This document shows positions 6,728-15,798 of a DNA stretch of 64,000 nt, piece after piece. The notes below the pieces were generated by a model that saw only the letters and a program-made list of their open reading frames with translations, did no database searches and had not been told where the DNA came from. The translations under genes and the position numbers were made by a program. The stretch is taken from assembly GCA_905192745.1 (NCBI GenBank), contig CAJJLZ010000002.1:62001-126000 (forward strand). The letters are read 5' to 3'. The stretch is from an uncultured Oscillospiraceae bacterium (GTDB lineage: Bacteria > Bacillota > Clostridia > Oscillospirales > Acutalibacteraceae). How positions within the stretch are numbered: position 1 is the first letter of the stretch; every line of letters begins with the position of its first letter.

Positions 6728-8782
6728 TCAGGGAAGCAGTTCGCCCTCCGGTGTGGGGGCGACGCCCGCGTCTTTCGAGGCAAAATAAGCGTCCAGCATG
6801 GTTTTGGCCAGTCTTGTGGAGGGCCGGGAGGTGCCGTTTTCGAGCACGACGGCGATGGCTACCTCGGGATTATCATAAGGGGCGTAGCCGATAAACACGC
6901 CGTGGTCGGAGCGGCCGTCGATTCCCGTCTGAGCGGTACCGGTCTTGCCGGCGGCCGTGTAGGCCGTAACGTTTTTGAAGTACCGGCTGGCGGTACCGTC
7001 GGTCATCACCTGCCGCATACCCTGCCGCACCGTGTCGATGGCCTCCTGTGACCAGGAAACGGTGGCTGCCACCTCCGGTTCCACCATCGTTTCGGAGCCG
7101 TCGTAGCCGATCACGCTCTGCACCAGATGGGTTTTATACCGCACGCCGTTGTTGGCGATGGTCATACAGTAAGCGGCGAGCTGGATGGGGGTGAAGGCGT
7201 TGTCCGACTGGCCGATTGCGGCGGAGCAGGTATCGCCGGGGTTCCAGACCAGTCCCAAGGATTCCCGGTAGGAGGGACCGGCCAGCACACCGGTGGATTC
7301 TCCGACCTCAATGCCGGTTTTCTGGCCCAGACCGTACAGGGTGGAATATTCGTTCATTTTCTGGATCCCGAGCATCCGTCCCACGTCGTAGAAAAAGACA
7401 TTGCAGGATTCCTGCAGGGCGTAGGCGACGTTGGCGTGGCCGTGGCGGCCCATACAGGTTGGCTTATAGCCGCTGCTTGCATAGTAATAGTAAGCGCCGG
7501 TACAGTTCACCGGACGGCTGCCCGGCGTAATGATTCCCTCCGTCAGGGCAGCCAGCGCAACCCCCGGCTTCATGGTGGAACCGCAGGGATAGGCGCCGTT
7601 CAGCGCACGGTTGAAGAGGGGCTTGTCCGGGTCGGCGATCAGCTCGTTATAATCGGCGTTGTAGGTGGAAAGATCATAATTCGGCCATGTGGCGCAGACC
7701 AGCACCCCGCCGGTCTTTACATCCAGCATGACCACGGATCCGCTCTTCACGTCTTGGCCGTCCGTCCCCGCCGCCTGCGCCCGAAGTTCGTCAATCATAT
7801 CCGCGATGGCGTCCTGCGCGGTTTTCTGCAGGTTGGAATCCAGCGTCAGGATCACCGTGTCCCCGGGAACCGGGGAGGTAGTTACCGACTTATCCAGTAC
7901 GGTGCCTTTGGAATCCTTCGTGATGGTGCTGACGCCGTTTTCTCCCCGCAGGGCGTCCTCCATGGCGGACTCGATGCCGCTCTTCCCCAGAATATCGTTG
8001 AGCTGGTAGCCCTTTTCCTTCAGCGATTCATATTCCTCGGCGTAAATCGGGCCGACGGTGCCGATTAGGTGAGCGGCGATGTCCTTGCTGACATATTCCC
8101 GGACCGGGGTGGTCTGCACGTTGACCCCGGGATATTTCGCGCTGTTTTCAAGAATGCGGTTATAGGTGTCTTCCGCGATGTCGGAGGAGAAGGTGAAGGG
8201 GTTTTTGAGGGCGAACTCGCGGAGCTCCATCTCATACCGTACCCCGGCGATGATCCGCTGGTCGGCTTCCTCGTATCCGTTCAGCTTATAGCGTTCGATC
8301 AGGGCGTTCATGCATTGGTCGGCCGTGGCGTATTCCGCCATGCGGAGTTTGCTTTTCAGGGCGGCGATGCTGTTGTCCCGTCCCTCCGCAAAAGAGTAGG
8401 GAGCTCCCTCCGAAATCGGGAGGGTGTCGCTCCACGTTTCCCCGGCGGCGTCCAGAAGCTGGGTGAGGGAGAGAATAATGGCGTTTTGCTGCCGCTGTTC
8501 CTCGTCGCCGCTGCCGCGCGGGAAAAAGGCATAATCGAAAACGGCCGAAAAGCTGGTGCGGTTCACCGCCATCGGCCGCATATACCGGTCGAGGATTTCC
8601 CCGCGGGAAGCGGCGATCGGCACCTCGACCGAAGAATTGCGGGAAGCCAGATCGGCGTATTCGTCGCCGTCCACGATCTGAATCTGGAACAGACGCGCCG
8701 AGTAGCCGGTAAAAATCAGCGCGATCATTACCGCGAGGGCGACAGCCCGCCGTTTGGTAATACCATAATTGGGGCGTTCCAT
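6728..8782 (-). CDS. mrdA: Penicillin-binding protein 2, elongasome transpeptidase
   Basis: This 684-residue class B PBP crosslinks peptidoglycan during side-wall elongation. It has a short cytosolic N terminus, one membrane anchor (about 13-33), a dimerisation/pedestal domain (about 55-300), and a C-terminal transpeptidase domain. The catalytic triad of motifs is visible: STMK with the nucleophile Ser402, SCN at 459-461, and KTG at 613-615. It closes the mreB-mreC-mreD-mrdA operon, the classical partner set in which MreC docks PBP2 with its RodA partner; no rodA lies in this window. A strong terminator follows. Confidence 0.95.
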   Translation of the reverse strand: MERPNYGITKRRAVALAVMIALIFTGYSARLFQIQIVDGDEYADLASRNSSVEVPIAASRGEILDRYMRPMAVNRTSFSAVFDYAFFPRGSGDEEQRQQNAIILSLTQLLDAAGETWSDTLPISEGAPYSFAEGRDNSIAALKSKLRMAEYATADQCMNALIERYKLNGYEEADQRIIAGVRYEMELREFALKNPFTFSSDIAEDTYNRILENSAKYPGVNVQTTPVREYVSKDIAAHLIGTVGPIYAEEYESLKEKGYQLNDILGKSGIESAMEDALRGENGVSTITKDSKGTVLDKSVTTSPVPGDTVILTLDSNLQKTAQDAIADMIDELRAQAAGTDGQDVKSGSVVMLDVKTGGVLVCATWPNYDLSTYNADYNELIADPDKPLFNRALNGAYPCGSTMKPGVALAALTEGIITPGSRPVNCTGAYYYYASSGYKPTCMGRHGHANVAYALQESCNVFFYDVGRMLGIQKMNEYSTLYGLGQKTGIEVGESTGVLAGPSYRESLGLVWNPGDTCSAAIGQSDNAFTPIQLAAYCMTIANNGVRYKTHLVQSVIGYDGSETMVEPEVAATVSWSQEAIDTVRQGMRQVMTDGTASRYFKNVTAYTAAGKTGTAQTGIDGRSDHGVFIGYAPYDNPEVAIAVVLENGTSRPSTRLAKTMLDAYFASKDAGVAPTPEGELLP

Positions 8783-8836
8783 GGCGCGTTCCTTTCTTTC
8801 CTGAGACGTGGTTGATTTCCGGGCGGATGTCCGAAG

Positions 8837-9388
8837 CTATTCGCGGTTTCGAAGCAGCCGGGCCGTCCCGTAAACCGCCGCGTACAGCAGCGGGGAGAGG
8901 GCCAGCGTATAAAGAGCGTTGGGGAGCAGAATATGCAGCAGCGTATAGGCTGGTTCGGCCTGAAAGGCCAGCACATGGTTGAAGAACCAGTCCAGCACCC
9001 CCTGTATCCCCACCGAGGCGGTAATCATCAGCATGGCGGAAAGCAGGTTATTCCGCACCAGCAGGCGGACCAGCAGCCCGCAGCCGCAGCAGAGAAGCAT
9101 CAGAATCAGCGCGTTGAAGCCGAACAGGCGGTCGGAAAAAAGATCCCATAAAAAGCCGGCGGCCGCCCCGGCGGCTGCGCCGCCGACCGGTCCTTCAAAC
9201 ATGGAGATGGCTACCGCAAGGGGAAGCAGCAGAACCGGCCGCCCCCCGCCGATTTCCGGAAAGAGACGGGGGGAAGACTGAAACAGCAGCGCCGTCAGAA
9301 GAATCAGGCCGTAGGCCGTCCATTTCAGATACCGGCGGCTGAGCTTCGGCATGGGGTTGTGCGAGCCGATATGGTCGTGATCCTGCAA
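8837..9388 (-). CDS. mreD: Rod shape-determining membrane protein MreD
   Basis: The 183-residue protein is almost entirely hydrophobic with about five membrane spans and the MreD-type GLILLTALLFQSS opening. It is the integral membrane member of the elongation complex linking MreC and PBP2. The start is probably TTG at 9388: AAGGAGG lies eight to nine bases upstream, whereas the first internal ATG (9352) has no ribosome binding site. Position between mreC and mrdA supports the call, because MreD sequences themselves are poorly conserved. Confidence 0.88.
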   Translation of the reverse strand: MQDHDHIGSHNPMPKLSRRYLKWTAYGLILLTALLFQSSPRLFPEIGGGRPVLLLPLAVAISMFEGPVGGAAAGAAAGFLWDLFSDRLFGFNALILMLLCCGCGLLVRLLVRNNLLSAMLMITASVGIQGVLDWFFNHVLAFQAEPAYTLLHILLPNALYTLALSPLLYAAVYGTARLLRNRE

Positions 9389-9424
9389 GGCCGAAGCCCT
9401 CCTTTCCTGTAAACGGCGGCGTTT

Positions 9425-10276
9425 TTACGGAATATCCTGACCCTGACCCTCAAAGCCGATGATTACAAAGACATAGGACAGGTTTTTCAGATCGGCAAAG
9501 GGCTTGACTACGGCGTACATGGTCAGCGCGTCGGATTCCGGCTGAATTTCCTCGATCGAACCGATCAGCAGCTGTTCGGGGTAGATGCCGCCTTTTCCGG
9601 AGGTGACGACGTAATCGCCGGTCGCTGCGCCGCTGTCCCGGGCGATCAGGTTCATCCGCAGCTTGCCCTCCTGCGCCAGAGAAACGGAGCCGCCGGTTAC
9701 GCCGCCGCTCCGGGTCCGGCTGACATAGGCGCTGACCTGAGTCGCCGGATCGAGAATGGTACGCACCTTGGCGTAGTTCGGCCCCACCTCATACACCACG
9801 CCGACCAGCCCGTCCGGGGTAATAACCGGATCATCCGCCTTGACCCCCTTGAGGGAACCGGCGTTGATGGTGAAATTGCCGTATTTATCCGCCGGGTCGG
9901 TCGAAATTATCCGCGCGTCCGCGAACTGATAGTCGGCATGCTGGTCCTTCAGTTCCAGAAATTCGCGGTACAGCTCATTCTGACGGCGGAGCTCGTCGGT
10001 TTCCACCTCGTTTTTCCGCAGTTCATTGATTTCGTTCTGAAGCTGTTCGTTTTCCGCCCGCAGAGCGTTGGAATCGGTAAAGATTCCGATAAAGCTGTTG
10101 AAGCCGTCGGAAACGGCGGTGGCCAGAGACTGCAGAGGGGTGATGATTGCGCCGGTGACGGCGGCGGGGATCGTGGATACGCCGCCGGTCGACGCGGCGT
10201 AAATCATGATGCCGACCAGAAACAGTGCCACCGCCGCGATGGCTTTAAAAGCCACGCTTTTCAGAAATTCTTTCAC
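9425..10276 (-). CDS. mreC: Rod shape-determining protein MreC
   Basis: The 283-residue protein has an N-terminal membrane anchor (about 10-30), a coiled coil rich in Glu, Leu and Asn (about 72-110, ALRAENEQLQNEINELRK), and an extracellular beta-barrel domain (about 120-275) with the MreC signatures GLVGVVYEVGP and VTSGKGGIYPEQLLIG. It forms the scaffold outside the membrane that activates PBP2. The gene follows mreB by about 95 bases and precedes mreD by about 35, consistent with a single transcript. Confidence 0.94.
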   Translation of the reverse strand: MKEFLKSVAFKAIAAVALFLVGIMIYAASTGGVSTIPAAVTGAIITPLQSLATAVSDGFNSFIGIFTDSNALRAENEQLQNEINELRKNEVETDELRRQNELYREFLELKDQHADYQFADARIISTDPADKYGNFTINAGSLKGVKADDPVITPDGLVGVVYEVGPNYAKVRTILDPATQVSAYVSRTRSGGVTGGSVSLAQEGKLRMNLIARDSGAATGDYVVTSGKGGIYPEQLLIGSIEEIQPESDALTMYAVVKPFADLKNLSYVFVIIGFEGQGQDIP

Positions 10277-10370
10277 TGGGCCCCTCCTTTACGCAGAATG
10301 GGATAGCCGGGATACAGATAGGCCCCGCGCCCGCGGGTGGCGGAAGCGGGGCGGTCGTTTGTTTGGAAAA

Positions 10371-11378
10371 TTACCGCTTCTTGGAACGCAGATCGCTGAT
10401 CATGCCGCGATCCAGACATTTGCCGGTGCCGTTTACCACACAGTCGAGCGGGTCGTCCGCAACATGAACCGGCATCCCGGTTTCCCGATTAATCAGCACA
10501 TCCAGCCCGCGGAGCAGCGCGCCGCCGCCGGTAAGCATGATGCCGTTGTCGATGATGTCGGCAGAAAGCTCCGGCGGGGTGTTTTCCAGAGTGGAGCGAA
10601 TCGCGTCCACAATCGCGCCCACCGGATCGGCCAGCGCCTCCCGGATTTCCTCCGAAGAAACGGTGATGTTTTTGGGCAGGCCGTCCAGCAGGTTGCGGCC
10701 TTTGACCTCCATGGAGGATTCTTCCTGTCCGGGGAAGGCCGAGCCGATGCTGATTTTGATGTTCTCCGCCGTACGTTCGCCAATCAGGAGATTGTACTTT
10801 TTCTTGATATAGGAAACGATCGCCTCGTCAAAATCGTCCCCCGCGGTGCGGACCGAGCAGGAGGTCACGATATCGTCCAGCGAAATGACGGCGACCTCGG
10901 ATGTGCCGCCGCCGATATCCACCACCATACAGCCGGCGGCGTCTCCTACGCGCAGGCCCGCGCCGATCGCGGCCGCCATCGGTTCCACAATCAGTTCCAC
11001 GTCCTTCGCCCCGGCGCTGCGGGCGGCTTCGTCCACCGCGCGGCGCTCCACCTCCGTCACCCCGGAGGGAATGCACACCATCACCCGGGGACGGCTGAAC
11101 ACGGAGGAATGCGCGGTCTTGCGGATAAAATGTTTGAGCATTTCGGCCGTTACGTCAAAGTCGGCGATTACGCCGTCTTTCAGCGGGCGCATGGCGGAGA
11201 TGGAGCCGGGGGTGCGGCCGATCATTTCCTTGGCCTCGGTGCCGACGGCCATAACGGTGTCGGTTTTTACATCCACGGCGACCACCGAGGGTTCGCGCAT
11301 GACGATTCCCTTTCCTTTGACGTAAACAAGGGTGTTGGCGGTGCCGAGGTCGATGCCGATATCACGGTTAAAAAACAT
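10371..11378 (-). CDS. mreB: Actin-like cell shape protein MreB
   Basis: The 335-residue protein is a standard-length MreB. Phosphate 1 motif DLGTANTLVYVKGKG (about 10-24), the connector, phosphate 2 motif VVDIGGGTSEVAVI (about 158-171), and adenosine motif LTGGGALLRGLD (about 290) are all intact. It polymerises under the membrane to orient side-wall synthesis, so the organism is expected to be rod-shaped. It is the first gene of the operon, with a promoter about 255 bases upstream and a good GGAAAGGAAG ribosome binding site. Confidence 0.97.
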   Translation of the reverse strand: MFFNRDIGIDLGTANTLVYVKGKGIVMREPSVVAVDVKTDTVMAVGTEAKEMIGRTPGSISAMRPLKDGVIADFDVTAEMLKHFIRKTAHSSVFSRPRVMVCIPSGVTEVERRAVDEAARSAGAKDVELIVEPMAAAIGAGLRVGDAAGCMVVDIGGGTSEVAVISLDDIVTSCSVRTAGDDFDEAIVSYIKKKYNLLIGERTAENIKISIGSAFPGQEESSMEVKGRNLLDGLPKNITVSSEEIREALADPVGAIVDAIRSTLENTPPELSADIIDNGIMLTGGGALLRGLDVLINRETGMPVHVADDPLDCVVNGTGKCLDRGMISDLRSKKR

Positions 11379-11430
11379 GCTGATTTCTTCCTTTCCTCAA
11401 AGCGGCCGGACGGGAAGCGAAGCCGCTGCT

Positions 11431-11512
11431 TTTCTCTTTTCTGTTTTTTTACTCTCTTTACTCTTTCTGCTCTCTGCTTTTTCGCTCTTTGAATTTTTCT
11501 CTGTGTTCCCCC
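11431..11512 (-). other. Purine-rich mreB leader (polypyrimidine on the plus strand)
   Basis: The 5' leader of mreB contains an 80-base stretch that is almost pure pyrimidine on the plus strand, with repeated CTCTTT words, so the transcript carries a long run of A and G. Together with the rest of 11379-11633 it forms an unusually long gene-free leader. I see no clear riboswitch fold. Confidence 0.45.
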
Positions 11513-11633
11513 CGTCGCCGGGCGCGGACCCCCGGGCCTTCATTGAGGGAAGTTTTGGAAGGAAAAGCGCCGCTTATACGCAAGGGAGGGCGCGCAACCC
11601 GGGAAAACCAAATAAATCCAGTAACAAGTATCT

Positions 11634-11662
11634 ATTATATACTGGCCCGGAAATTTGCACAA
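11634..11662 (-). promoter_or_regulatory. Promoter of the mreB operon
   Basis: A perfect TATAAT -10 box (11634-11639) and a weak TTGTGC -35 box (11657-11662) are 17 bases apart on the minus strand, between maf and mreB. Confidence 0.6.
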
Positions 11663-11765
11663 CAGGGTAAAGGGCAAAAAATGCTGAAAAATTTCTTAAT
11701 CCCGGAAAAAGATTTTCTGTAACAAATCCCGGCAAAGGGAGGCTTTTGGGGCGGCCGTGCCGGCG

Positions 11766-12350
11766 TTATTCTTCCGGCAGGCCGTTCAGAAACCGCCAGA
11801 GCCGTCCGCCCGGCAGACCCATTACGGTGTAAAAGTCGCCCTCGATTCCCCGGATGTTCCGCAGACCGCGGCCCTGAATGCCGTAGGCGCCGGCCTTGTC
11901 CATCGGTTCCCTTGTCGCGACATACTCGTCGATTTCCCGTGCGGAGAGAGGGAAGAAGCATACCCGCGCGCGGTCGGCAAAGCCGTATCCTGCCGACGGA
12001 TATCCCGGGCCGAACACCCAAACGCCGGTATACACCTCATGCGAGCGGCCCTGGAGCAGTCGAAGCATCCGGCGGGCGTCCGCTTCGTCCCGCGGCTTGC
12101 CGAGCGTCAGCCCGTCCACCGAAACCACGGTGTCCGCGCCCAGCACAACCCGGCCGGGGAAACGGGCCGCCACCTCCGCCGCCTTTCCCCGCGCGACCGC
12201 GCACACCGCTTGATCGAGGGGGAGAAGCGGATCGACCGCCGGTTCGTTTTCCGCGGGGACCGCTTCGAAGGGCAGGCCGAGCAGGGCCAGAATTTCCCGC
12301 CGGCGCGGGGAAGCAGAGGCCAGAATCAGCGGCGTGGGGAGACGTTCCAT
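11766..12350 (-). CDS. maf: Maf family nucleotide pyrophosphatase
   Basis: The 194-residue protein begins LILASASPRRREIL, the Maf signature, and continues with VVLGADTVVSVDG (metal and substrate acid residues) and GKPRDEADARRML. Maf proteins hydrolyse non-canonical or pyrimidine NTPs and are linked to septum control. The ATG at 12350 is chosen because AAAGGA lies nine bases before it; an upstream TTG would overlap that site. It follows DUF4321 closely and precedes mreB, the usual Clostridia order. Confidence 0.93.
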   Translation of the reverse strand: MERLPTPLILASASPRRREILALLGLPFEAVPAENEPAVDPLLPLDQAVCAVARGKAAEVAARFPGRVVLGADTVVSVDGLTLGKPRDEADARRMLRLLQGRSHEVYTGVWVFGPGYPSAGYGFADRARVCFFPLSAREIDEYVATREPMDKAGAYGIQGRGLRNIRGIEGDFYTVMGLPGGRLWRFLNGLPEE

Positions 12351-12379
12351 CAGTATTCGTCCTTTCAAAAAGAGGGCCG

Positions 12380-12634
12380 TCAGCGGACCTTTTTATACAG
12401 CAGCAGCGCGGCGGCGATGAACACGACCTGCAAGACGTTCACCTGCATGTGGAAGGAGAAGCTCAGGTCGATGATGGAGAGATTGAGATTGACGGCATCA
12501 AAGCCGATGCTGTCCCCCCATGTCAGCCATTTCAGGAAATCAATGTTCCGCGTCAGGGTTCCGACCAGAGCGGAAAGCACGATCGCGGCCAGCACAAGGA
12601 AGACCAGAATCAAGGTGTTTTTTGTTTTATTCAT
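12380..12634 (-). CDS. DUF4321 small membrane protein
   Basis: The 84-residue protein has two predicted membrane spans (about 7-28 and 63-80) around a conserved middle with FLKWLTWGDSIGFD. This matches the DUF4321 family, found in Firmicutes next to maf and mreB. No biochemical role is established; the persistent neighbourhood suggests a link to envelope growth. It sits between dut and maf on the same strand with short gaps. Confidence 0.8.
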   Translation of the reverse strand: MNKTKNTLILVFLVLAAIVLSALVGTLTRNIDFLKWLTWGDSIGFDAVNLNLSIIDLSFSFHMQVNVLQVVFIAAALLLYKKVR

Positions 12635-12679
12635 GGCAAGCTGCCGTCCTTTCTGTGCGGAGGTTCCGGATTGTTGGAA

Positions 12680-13120
12680 TTATCGGCGGCCGGTGGAGCC
12701 GAAGCCCCCCGCCCCGCGGGCGGTCTGATCCAGCTCGTCGGTTTCCACAATCTCCGGCAGAAGAACCGGCGCGATCACCAGCTGGGCGATCCGCTCTCCC
12801 GGCTCGATGGTGTACGCCGTGTCGGACAGGTTGACCAGCCCCACCCGGATTTCGCCGGTGTAGTCGCTGTCGATCACCCCGACGCCGTTGGAGAGCGCCA
12901 GCCCGTGCTTCACCGCCAGCCCGCTGCGGGCGTAGATCAGCCCCACCGTTTCGGGGGAGGGGAGGCCGATAGCGATGCCGGTCGGCACACTGACCCGTCC
13001 GCCGGGGGGGACGGGCAGGGGCTCGTCCAGCAGGGCGCGCAGGTCCATCCCCGCGCTGCCCGGTGTGGCGCGGGACGGCAGGACCGCCCGCGAATCGGTT
13101 TTTTTGATTTTAAGCTGCAT
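12680..13120 (-). CDS. dut: dUTP diphosphatase
   Basis: The 146-residue trimeric dUTPase converts dUTP to dUMP and pyrophosphate, keeping uracil out of DNA. All five motifs are visible: PGSAGMDL (1), ARSGLAVKHG (2), GVIDSDYTGEI (3), GERIAQLVI (4), and the flexible C-terminal GAGGFGSTGR (5). The ATG at 13120 has a strong AGGAGG site; the earlier in-frame ATG does not. The gene is read together with the U32 peptidase upstream and DUF4321 downstream. Confidence 0.96.
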   Translation of the reverse strand: MQLKIKKTDSRAVLPSRATPGSAGMDLRALLDEPLPVPPGGRVSVPTGIAIGLPSPETVGLIYARSGLAVKHGLALSNGVGVIDSDYTGEIRVGLVNLSDTAYTIEPGERIAQLVIAPVLLPEIVETDELDQTARGAGGFGSTGRR

Positions 13121-13175
13121 GATAGCGCCCTCCTGACATAACGATCGGATCATTGATTTTGCGTTCGTTCCGCGG

Positions 13176-15311
13176 CTATTCGACCCCCCGGCGGTACAGC
13201 CCCCGGGTGAAGGAGGCGGGCGGTTCCCCGCCGTCGCGGTACTCCCGGATCACCGCCGCCGCCCGTTCGGGGGATTCGTCGGTGAAGTGGAGAAGGAGAA
13301 AATCGAGCGGCGGGAGCTTGTCCAGCCGGTCGGCAAGATAAAGCGGCGTGGAATTGAGAAGCTCCGCACAGGCGGCCTCCCCTCTGCCGCCCTCGCAGGC
13401 GACGGGGAAAGACGCCCCCGTCCGGTCGGTCAGGGCGGCGTGTCCGCCGCAGCGGGCGCATCCGGCCGCCGCCCGGTAGGGGCAGTTTCGCATCAGCATC
13501 AGCGGCTGGCGGCCGTAAGCGAGCAGGCCCACCGGGAGCGCCGCCTCCTCCGCGAACCGCATCTGGCGAAGGGTTAGCTCCTGAGAGAAAACGGCGGCCT
13601 TTGCCCCCCGTTCGGCCATTACCCGGAGGCTCCCGCCGTTGAAAAGGTTCATTCCGAAGCCGGCGATCGGCGCCAGCCCGGCTTCCCGCGCGAGGGGAAG
13701 AGCGCCGATATTGCCGCACAGGGCAAAGCGGGCCCCGGCGGCCGCGGCGGTTTGACACAGCCGGGCGATCTCCGTTTCCCGTCCGAACAGGCCGCGCGGG
13801 AGCTCCACCCCGACGACGGCCCGCGCCGCCCAGCGGCGCAGGGCGGCTTCGGAGGTGTTCAGCGGCAGCAGGATCGCGTCCGCGTCTATGGTTTCCGGCG
13901 CCTGCCCGGCACGGGCAAAGCGGGCGATCAGAGCGGGCGGCTTTTCATCCCGCCCGGTCCGTCCTTCCGGCCCGGAGGGCAGAAGACGGCGGTCAAAGGG
14001 AAGGGAGACCGGTTCCGCCCGCAGAGCGTACAGCTGGTCCAACGCCTCCCGCCGCAGGGCGTTCAGCGCCGAAGCGGGGACGGTCAGTCCGCCGTCCAGT
14101 TCGCAGGCAACCGCCGCACGGAAGGGGGTGCCGCCGGTCTTTTTCAGTTGAGCGGCGGCCCGTTCCGCATCCAGCGGATGGTTCACCGCCGGTTCGGGGA
14201 GGGGGCCGGTCACGCTGACGGCATGTCCTTCCCGGTCGGCGGCCGTCAGCCGCAGGGGACGCCCTTCCTCCATGGTCAGGGTCAGGGATACGTCCACCCG
14301 GGGGACTTCCTTTTCATACAGCCGTGCCAGCCGGCCGAGCACCGGCGCGGCGGCGGTCACGTCCTCCTTCCGGCGGACGCCGAACATCGGCGTTCCCCGC
14401 CGCGCCGTATAGTATCCGTCCGTGAAGCCGGAACGGGAAAACACCGACTGCAGATCGTCGGCCAGCCGTCCGGTTTCTTCCGGGGACCGGCCGTCCCGCG
14501 CGGCGGCCATGGCGGCGGTGGCGGCGGCGACGTATTCCGGCCGCTTCATCCGCCCCTCGATCTTCAGGGAGCAGACCCCCAGCCCGGCCAGTTCACCGAT
14601 ATGCTCCCGCAGGGAAAGATCTTTCAAAGAGAGGGCGGCGTCGGCGTCTCCCGGCCTTCTGTCGCCCTCCGCAGGCCGGAAGGGGAGGCGGCAGGGCTGG
14701 GCACAAAGGCCGCGGTTGCCGCTTCGTCCGCCCAGCATGGCGGAAAGCGCGCACTGGCCTGAAACCGCCATACAGAGCGCGCCGTGGACGAAAATTTCCA
14801 GTTCCGCGCCCTGTCCCGCGCAGGCGGCAATCTCCTCCCGGGACATCTCCCGCGCCAGCACCACCCGGGTGAAGCCGAGGGCGGCGAGCTCCCGTACGCC
14901 GGCGGGGGTATGACAGGAGAGCTGGGTGGAGGCGTGCAGCGGCATCGCGGGCGCGGCGGCGTGGATAGCCCGCGCCAGTCCGAGATCCTGCACGATCAGC
15001 GCGTCCGCGCCGAGAGCGCAGACCTCCTCCGCCAGCGTCAGGGCGGCGGGAAACTCATCCTCCCGGATCAGGGTATTCAGGGTGAAATGCACCTTCACCC
15101 CCCGGGCATGACAAAACGCCACCGCCTCTTTGAGGGAGGCGGCGTCGAAATTATGGGCGTTTCGCCGGGCGTTAAACCCGCCGCCGCCAAGATAAACCGC
15201 GTCCGCACCGCAGCGCACGGCGGCAATCAGCGCGTCCATCGAGCCGGCGGGGGAGAGAATTTCCAGAGAGACGGACCGCTCCCGCAAGAGGGGCCGGTTC
15301 ATATTTTCCAT
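13176..15311 (-). CDS. U32 family peptidase-like protein (RlhA/YdcP-like)
   Basis: The 711-residue protein starts with the U32 domain (about 16-300): LEILSPAGSMDALIAAVRCGADAVYLGG, FTLNTLIREDE, the cysteine cluster near GNRGLCAQPCRLPF, and SLKIEGRMKRPEYV. A DUF3656-like middle and a C-terminal half with further cysteines follow. U32 proteins of this size resemble E. coli RlhA, an Fe-S protein hydroxylating 23S rRNA C2501, so tRNA/rRNA modification is likelier than proteolysis. The ATG is three bases after the zapA stop, a conserved Firmicutes pair. Exact substrate is inference. Confidence 0.88.
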   Translation of the reverse strand: MENMNRPLLRERSVSLEILSPAGSMDALIAAVRCGADAVYLGGGGFNARRNAHNFDAASLKEAVAFCHARGVKVHFTLNTLIREDEFPAALTLAEEVCALGADALIVQDLGLARAIHAAAPAMPLHASTQLSCHTPAGVRELAALGFTRVVLAREMSREEIAACAGQGAELEIFVHGALCMAVSGQCALSAMLGGRSGNRGLCAQPCRLPFRPAEGDRRPGDADAALSLKDLSLREHIGELAGLGVCSLKIEGRMKRPEYVAAATAAMAAARDGRSPEETGRLADDLQSVFSRSGFTDGYYTARRGTPMFGVRRKEDVTAAAPVLGRLARLYEKEVPRVDVSLTLTMEEGRPLRLTAADREGHAVSVTGPLPEPAVNHPLDAERAAAQLKKTGGTPFRAAVACELDGGLTVPASALNALRREALDQLYALRAEPVSLPFDRRLLPSGPEGRTGRDEKPPALIARFARAGQAPETIDADAILLPLNTSEAALRRWAARAVVGVELPRGLFGRETEIARLCQTAAAAGARFALCGNIGALPLAREAGLAPIAGFGMNLFNGGSLRVMAERGAKAAVFSQELTLRQMRFAEEAALPVGLLAYGRQPLMLMRNCPYRAAAGCARCGGHAALTDRTGASFPVACEGGRGEAACAELLNSTPLYLADRLDKLPPLDFLLLHFTDESPERAAAVIREYRDGGEPPASFTRGLYRRGVE

Positions 15312-15314
15312 TGC

Positions 15315-15692
15315 TCAGGGGCGCTGATCCCCGACCGGATAGCCGGGGACGTACTTTTTCCGCAGCTCGTTCAGCTCCCGGCGGAGACGTTCCGCCTCCC
15401 GGCGGGCCTCTTCCGCTTCGGCGCGGGCGCGGGCGTTGTCGCTGAGATATTCCTTGATCTGGCTGCGGAGGTTATCCGCCGAGGAATTGGCCTTGCGGGC
15501 GTCGTCCGCCGCTGTCAGCGCGGTCAGCACCGCCGCCATAGCGGTGGAAACGCGGGGGTCGTTGCTCATCAGAGCGCGCATGGAGCGGTCCAGCTCCGTC
15601 CCGAGTTCCAGCACATAGGATTCGGGTTCCTCCGTCGAGATGATATATTCGGTCCCGCAGATGTCGAGTTTCACACGGTTTTTTGCGGCCAT
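15315..15692 (-). CDS. zapA: Cell division protein ZapA
   Basis: The 125-residue protein has the ZapA N-terminal domain (about 1-65, NRVKLDICGTEYIISTEEPESYV) and a long charged coiled coil (about 70-115). ZapA crosslinks FtsZ filaments at the Z-ring. The ATG at 15692 carries an AAGGGAG site, and the reading upstream lacks family similarity. It overlaps functionally with the MreB-PBP2 block downstream and is coupled to the U32 gene. The coiled coil is longer than in E. coli ZapA, as is common in Clostridia. Confidence 0.9.
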   Translation of the reverse strand: MAAKNRVKLDICGTEYIISTEEPESYVLELGTELDRSMRALMSNDPRVSTAMAAVLTALTAADDARKANSSADNLRSQIKEYLSDNARARAEAEEARREAERLRRELNELRKKYVPGYPVGDQRP

Positions 15693-15798
15693 TTTTATCG
15701 GCTCCCTTCTTGATGTTTTATGATTGTTTTTCGGTATAGCGCTCTGCCGAAGGGCGCGGCGCTTTTTTAACGGTTTGCCGTATGGGAGCGGAAACGTT

